From an uncultured Propionibacteriaceae bacterium (GTDB taxonomy: Bacteria > Actinomycetota > Actinomycetes > Propionibacteriales > Propionibacteriaceae): 64,000 bases of DNA. The stretch is from NCBI GenBank assembly GCA_937926975.1, contig CALBCJ010000011.1:186001-250000 (forward strand), read 5' to 3'. The notes below the pieces were generated by a model. That model searched no databases, was not told where the DNA came from, and saw only the letters and a program-made list of their open reading frames with translations. The position numbers were made by a program, and so were the translations under genes. Below, in pieces: positions 60,125-64,000 of the stretch (position 1 is its first letter; every line of letters begins with the position of its first letter).

Positions 60125-62346
60125 TTATCGACCTGAGCTGCGTCAGCGCTGCCGACATCGCCCTGGTCGGCGGTAAGGGAGCCAACCTGGGGGAGATGCT
60201 CAGGGCCGGCCTGCCGGTGCCCGACGGGTTCTGTGTCACCGTCGACGCCTACCGGGCCGCGGTCTCAGGCCTCGACGAGCTGACCGCCGACACTGTGGCG
60301 AACGCCCCGCTGCCGCCCGGGATGGCGGACGAGCTTCGCGAGGCTGTCGCCCGGATCGGCGGCCCGGTCGCGGTACGCTCGTCGGCCACCGCCGAGGACC
60401 TGCCCGATGCGTCGTTCGCTGGCCAGCAGGAGACGTTCCTCGGGGTCGTCAGAGACGACGTGCCCGACGCGGTGCGCCGCTGCTGGGCCTCGCTGTGGGG
60501 TGAGCGGGCCGTCGCCTACCGCAAGGCCCAGGGCTACGGCGACGACGTCGCGCTGGCGGTGGTGGTCCAGACGATGGTGCGGGCCGACGCGGCGGGCGTT
60601 GCGTTCACCGTCGACCCGGTCACCGGTCGGCGCGAGGTGACGGTCGAGGCGACGCTCGGGCTCGGGGAGTCGGTGGTCTCCGGTGCCGTCACACCCGACT
60701 CGTACCGGGTCGGCCGCCGGGTCCAGACTCGCCTGGGCGACAAGCGCACCCGGATCGACCTCCGGGCCGACGGCAGCACCATCACCACCGCCGTCTGTGA
60801 CCCTGCCGCACCGTCGATCGATGAGGCGACCGCGAAGCGGGTCGCAGCGCTGGCCCGCAAGGTCGAGCGCCACTACGGCAGACCGATGGACATCGAGTGG
60901 GCGGTCGAGGGCGACCGGCTGTGGCTGCTCCAGGCCAGGCCGGTCACGGTCGTCGGGCAGCGTCCCTCGAAGGCCGGCCAGTGGATTCACGACGACATCA
61001 TCGAGCACTTCCCCGCGCCCTACCCCCTGGACACCGAGGTCACTCAGCGAACCCTGAACGTGGTCCGCGGCACCCTCGCCGGTGCCGGGATCGAGATCGA
61101 GGGCGGCCGCGAGCTGGTCCAGGTCGACGGCGACGGCCTGGCCCGCCTCACCCCGCCGCACCTCAGGCTCCGCCGGCCGTGGCGGCTGCTGAGCGCTCTA
61201 CTGCCCGATCGCTGCCCGGACTCGGCCGACTGGGGCATGGCCCCGTTCCGCGAGCTCACCGACTGGGTCGCCAGTACCGATGTCGCTGCGCTGCCGGACG
61301 CCGAGCTGGTGGCCCTGCTGCGCCACGCCATGGACCAGGCCGCCGACCTGCTCCAGACGCGGGCTCGCAACCTGCGCCCGTACGGGCTGCGCGGTGTGCT
61401 GCTGGGGGCTCTGCTGAAGCTCAGCCGGTCGAAGCTCGAACCCTTCGACCTGCTCGCCGGCGTCGGCTACGTCTCGACTGACGTCAACCGCGCCATCGCT
61501 GACCTCGTCGCCTCCGCTGACGACGACGTACGCGCCGCCCTGGCCGCACGCCCCGTCGACGTCGCCGCCGTGCGCAGCACCGCCTGGTGGGGGGACCTGG
61601 AGGTGTTTCTGGACCGGTTCGGCGCCCGCACCACCCGCATGTACCAGGTGTTCTCCAGCCGCAGCTGGCGTGAGGACCTCCCAGGGTTCCTGTCACTCCT
61701 CGGAGGGCAGCCCCCGGCCCCGGCGGTACCGCCCGCGGTCCCGTGGATCGTCCCCCAGCGGCTCCTGGCCCGTTACCGGGCCGGCCACGTGATGCGCGAG
61801 GCCTCGGTGCTGGCCTTCGAGGAGCTCGGCTGCCAGCTGCGACGGCTCGCACACGAGGCCGGGCGCCGGCTGGGTCTCACCCCTGACGAGGTGGTCTACC
61901 TGACCTTCGAGGAGCTCACCGGAGCCGTGACCCGCGGTCATGAGGTCCGGCCGGTCGTGGACCGCCGCCGAGCCCAGCGGCACCGGGCTCAGGCAGCGTG
62001 GACGGCGGGGATCGCCTCGCACAGCAGCGGGTCTGGTGGCGGCGTCGCCGCGAGCCCCGGCCGGGCCACCGGTCCGGCGCGGATCGTCCGTGGGCCCGAG
62101 GACTTCGACCGGCTTCAGCCCGGGGACGTCCTGGTCTGTCCTGCGACCGACCCGGCATGGACCCCACTGTTCGCCCGCGCCGTCGCCGTCGTTGCGCAGA
62201 CCGGAAGCCGGCTGTCCCACGCGGCGATCGTCGCGCGCGAGTACGGCATCCCAGCCGTCCTGGGCATGGCGGGCGCCCTCAACCTGCCCGACGGAGCCGT
62301 GATCGACGTCGACGGGTCGGCGGGAACCGTACGGGTCCGCGAGTGA
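60121..62346 (+). CDS. PEP-synthase/rifampicin-phosphotransferase-like dikinase
   Basis: A 741-residue protein in three parts. Residues 1-280 are a PPDK/PEP-synthase ATP-binding domain (LVGGKGANLGEMLRAGLPVP; VRSSATAEDLPDASFAGQQE; DIEWAVEGDRLWLLQARPV). The middle ~280-620 region is diverse, and residues ~640-741 form a phosphohistidine swivelling domain with catalytic His700 in QTGSRLSHAAIVAREYGIPA. There is no C-terminal PEP-binding barrel, so it is not a true PEP synthase (~790 residues with barrel). The layout matches rifampicin phosphotransferase (RPH), which phosphorylates drug using ATP and His. Regulation by the linked TetR and a lost MFS pump point to small-molecule inactivation; the substrate is unknown. 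Confidence 0.8.
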   Translation: MIIDLSCVSAADIALVGGKGANLGEMLRAGLPVPDGFCVTVDAYRAAVSGLDELTADTVANAPLPPGMADELREAVARIGGPVAVRSSATAEDLPDASFAGQQETFLGVVRDDVPDAVRRCWASLWGERAVAYRKAQGYGDDVALAVVVQTMVRADAAGVAFTVDPVTGRREVTVEATLGLGESVVSGAVTPDSYRVGRRVQTRLGDKRTRIDLRADGSTITTAVCDPAAPSIDEATAKRVAALARKVERHYGRPMDIEWAVEGDRLWLLQARPVTVVGQRPSKAGQWIHDDIIEHFPAPYPLDTEVTQRTLNVVRGTLAGAGIEIEGGRELVQVDGDGLARLTPPHLRLRRPWRLLSALLPDRCPDSADWGMAPFRELTDWVASTDVAALPDAELVALLRHAMDQAADLLQTRARNLRPYGLRGVLLGALLKLSRSKLEPFDLLAGVGYVSTDVNRAIADLVASADDDVRAALAARPVDVAAVRSTAWWGDLEVFLDRFGARTTRMYQVFSSRSWREDLPGFLSLLGGQPPAPAVPPAVPWIVPQRLLARYRAGHVMREASVLAFEELGCQLRRLAHEAGRRLGLTPDEVVYLTFEELTGAVTRGHEVRPVVDRRRAQRHRAQAAWTAGIASHSSGSGGGVAASPGRATGPARIVRGPEDFDRLQPGDVLVCPATDPAWTPLFARAVAVVAQTGSRLSHAAIVAREYGIPAVLGMAGALNLPDGAVIDVDGSAGTVRVRE

Positions 62347-62439
62347 AAACCACCGCCGCCGCCACAAGCCCGGGGTGAGGAGCTGTCCGGAGCGCCTGGA
62401 CCTGCCGTTTGCTGTTACCTGGCCGAAACATCCACCGGG

Positions 62440-62445
62440 CAGAAT
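62440..62445 (+). promoter_or_regulatory. -10-like box before glnA2
   Basis: CAGAAT ends six bases before ATG 62452. It departs from TANNNT at the first position, so it is a weak leaderless-promoter candidate. Confidence 0.3.
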
Positions 62446-62451
62446 CGCGGC

Positions 62452-63789
62452 ATGGACAAGCAGACTGAGTTCGTCCTGCGCTCCATGGAGGAGCGAGACG
62501 TCCGCTTCGTACGCCTCTGGTTCACCGATGTCCAGGGCTTCTTGAAGTCCGTGGCGATCTCGCCGGCCGAGGTCGAAGGCGCCTTCGCCGAGGGGGTGGG
62601 CTTCGACGGCTCCGCGGTCCAGGGCTTCGCCCGCCGCTACGAGTCCGACATGGTCGCCCACCCCGACCCGAGCACCTTCCAGATCCTGCCCTGGCGCGAC
62701 CAGGCGCAGCCCACCGCCCGGATGTTCTGCGACATCCGGCTGCCGGACGGCTCACCCTCGTACGCCGACCCGCGGTACGTGCTGAAGCGGATCCTGCGCA
62801 AGGCCGGCGACCTCGGCTTCACCTTCTACACCCACCCCGAGATCGAGTTCTACCTCTTCCACCGGCTCACCGGTGACGCGACCCCACCGGTACCGCTCGA
62901 CCCGGGCGGCTACTTCGACCACACCACCTTGGGTGAGGGCTCGGACTTCCGGCGCCGGTCGATCGCGATGCTGGAGCAGATGGGGATCTCGGTCGAGTTC
63001 AGCCACCACGAGGCCGGCCCCGGCCAGCACGAGATCGACCTGCACTACGCCGACGCCCTGACCATGGCCGACAGCATCATGACCTTCAAGGTCGTGGTGA
63101 AGGAGGTGGCGGCCTCGCAGCAGATCCACGCCTCGTTCATGCCCAAGCCGCTGGAGCAGTGGCCGGGCAACGGGATGCACACCCACGTGTCGCTGTTTGA
63201 GGGGGACCGCAACGCCTTCTTCGACGCCTCCGCCGAGTACCACCTGTCGCAGGTGGCGCGCCAGTTCGTGGCCGGGGTGCTGCACCATGCCGGCGACATC
63301 ACCGCGGTCACCAACCAGTGGGTGAACTCGTACGTCCGGTTCGCGGCCGGGCAGGAGGCCCCCTCGTACATCTGCTGGGGCCGCAACAACCGCTCGGCCC
63401 TGGTCCGGGTGCCGGCGCTGAAGCCCTCGAAGGGGGCCTCGGCCCGGGTCGAGGTCCGCTCGCTGGACTCGGCCTGCAACCCGTACCTGGCGTACGCGCT
63501 GGTGCTGGCGGCCGGGCTGGACGGGATCCAGCAGCAGATGGAGCTGCCGCCGGGCGCCGAGGACGACGTCTGGACCCTGAGCGAGCACGAGCGCCGGGCA
63601 CTCGGGATCAAGCCGCTGCCGAGGAGCCTGGAAGAGGCGATCGGGCGGATGGAGCGCTCCGAGCTGGTCGCCGAGACGCTCGGCGAGCACGTCTTCGACT
63701 ACTTCCTGCGCAACAAGACCGACGAGTACGAGCAGTACCGCCGCCAGGTCACGCCGTGGGAGCTGAGGAGCCTGCTGCAGGCGCTGTGA
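62452..63789 (+). CDS. glnA2: Glutamine synthetase, GlnA2-like type I
   Basis: ATP-dependent synthesis of glutamine from glutamate and ammonia. The 445-residue protein closely follows mycobacterial GlnA2: DKQTEFVLRSMEERDVRFVR at the start, the FDGSAVQGFARRYESDM loop, PEIEFYLF, HHEAGPGQHEIDL, GNGMHTHVSLFEG and NNRSALVRVPALKP. The usual Tyr adenylylation motif (NLYDLP) near the end is absent (FDYFLRNKTDEYEQYRRQ), so GlnE is not expected to modify it. In M. tuberculosis glnA2 lies next to glnE; here a sterol-carrier-type gene follows, convergently. Confidence 0.93.
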   Translation: MDKQTEFVLRSMEERDVRFVRLWFTDVQGFLKSVAISPAEVEGAFAEGVGFDGSAVQGFARRYESDMVAHPDPSTFQILPWRDQAQPTARMFCDIRLPDGSPSYADPRYVLKRILRKAGDLGFTFYTHPEIEFYLFHRLTGDATPPVPLDPGGYFDHTTLGEGSDFRRRSIAMLEQMGISVEFSHHEAGPGQHEIDLHYADALTMADSIMTFKVVVKEVAASQQIHASFMPKPLEQWPGNGMHTHVSLFEGDRNAFFDASAEYHLSQVARQFVAGVLHHAGDITAVTNQWVNSYVRFAAGQEAPSYICWGRNNRSALVRVPALKPSKGASARVEVRSLDSACNPYLAYALVLAAGLDGIQQQMELPPGAEDDVWTLSEHERRALGIKPLPRSLEEAIGRMERSELVAETLGEHVFDYFLRNKTDEYEQYRRQVTPWELRSLLQAL

Positions 63790-63823
63790 CCCGGTGGGCG
63801 CGGGTGCCTGACCCCGGGCGCGG

Positions 63824-64000
63824 CTAGGCGAGGGGGAACCGGGCCGACAGGTCGACGTGGACGCCGCTGCGCCGAAGCCGCCGGTCGGCGACCGCCTCAG
63901 CCCAGGTCAGCGTCCCGGCGGCGAGAGCGAGAAAGGTCTCGGGGTCGGTCTCCACCACCGCCGGAGGGGTGCCGCGGGTGTGGGTCGGGCCGCCGGAGCC
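63824..64000 (-). CDS. C-terminal fragment of a sterol-carrier-family protein (5' end outside window)
   Basis: Minus-strand frame open to the window edge, ending at a TAG. The 58 visible residues include TPPAVVETDPETFLALAAGT, LTWAEAVADRRLRRSGVHVD and LSARFPL. This is the C-terminal SCP2-like pattern of actinobacterial sterol-carrier/maleylpyruvate-isomerase-related proteins. Role unknown. Convergent with glnA2 at 34 bases. Confidence 0.6.
   Translation of the reverse strand, partial: GSGGPTHTRGTPPAVVETDPETFLALAAGTLTWAEAVADRRLRRSGVHVDLSARFPLA

Noticed and set aside
60121..62346. Genuine phosphoenolpyruvate synthase
   Set aside because: The C-terminal PEP-binding barrel is missing and the middle region differs, so the layout fits RPH-like enzymes better.

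Overview
The window is a single high-GC chromosomal stretch of an actinomycete. Supporting signs are the strong G/C bias at third codon positions, frequent GTG starts, DUF3117 and DUF2510 proteins, the actinobacterial DapD/DapE/GlgA/GlgC block, a GlnA2-type glutamine synthetase, and many TANNNT -10 boxes placed 6-8 bases before the start codon (leaderless genes). Much of positions 30.8-47 kb keeps the gene order I recall from the Mycobacterium tuberculosis Rv1177-Rv1232c region (ferredoxin, dapC, dapD/dapE, LOG protein, DUF3117, glgA/glgC, O-methyltransferase, tatB, mrp, CBS/MgtE-N protein). There are no mycolate genes, and the overall look fits Propionibacteriales or a relative; that placement is only a guess.

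Layout. 0-9.5 kb: NrtR-like Nudix protein (cut by the window edge), MFS exporter, aldo/keto reductase, a beta-helix lipoprotein, two YdcF-type proteins flanking a GH3 glycosidase, and an RDD-DUF2510 membrane protein. 9.6-15.6 kb: Nudix hydrolase, serC-serA, a quinone reductase and transketolase with a strong terminator. 15.8-21.9 kb: a VanW protein, an unanchored SppA-type protease, TfoX_C protein and the proton-translocating transhydrogenase pntAB. 22-27.7 kb: a complete peptide-type ABC transporter operon (lipoprotein, two permeases, two ATPases). 27.7-28.8 kb: an atypical islet with a NYN-domain nuclease gene and a decayed IS630-family transposase. 28.9-37.7 kb: membrane VanW protein, fdxA-dapC, a lytic-transglycosylase-like protein with dapD, dapE, a tyrosine phosphatase, LOG, DivIVA-like and DUF3117 genes. 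37.7-48.5 kb: divergent glgA/glgC, O-methyltransferase, dapA, tatB, ThrE exporter, mrp, DUF1003, CBS/MgtE-N protein, CitE-like lyase and a general-stress membrane protein. 48.5-59.2 kb: MFS, psd-pssA, TrpB2, aminopeptidase P, a zinc-ribbon/RNB nuclease pair, a 72-aa orphan domain, the RNase P RNA gene rnpB, map and a DUF2510 protein. 59.3-64 kb: a compact tetR / deleted MFS / PEP-synthase-like cassette, glnA2, and the end of a sterol-carrier-type gene.

Functional themes: lysine/diaminopimelate synthesis (dapA, dapC, dapD, dapE) next to wall-related proteins, serine synthesis, NADPH supply (transketolase, PntAB), glycogen synthesis, phosphatidylethanolamine synthesis, oligopeptide uptake and nitrogen assimilation. 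Most of it is housekeeping. The parts most likely to hold something undescribed are the tetR/ΔMFS/rifampicin-phosphotransferase-like cassette (59.3-62.3 kb), with a palindrome inside its promoter, and the NYN/IS630-relic islet (27.7-28.8 kb). No tRNA, rRNA, CRISPR array or prophage was seen.
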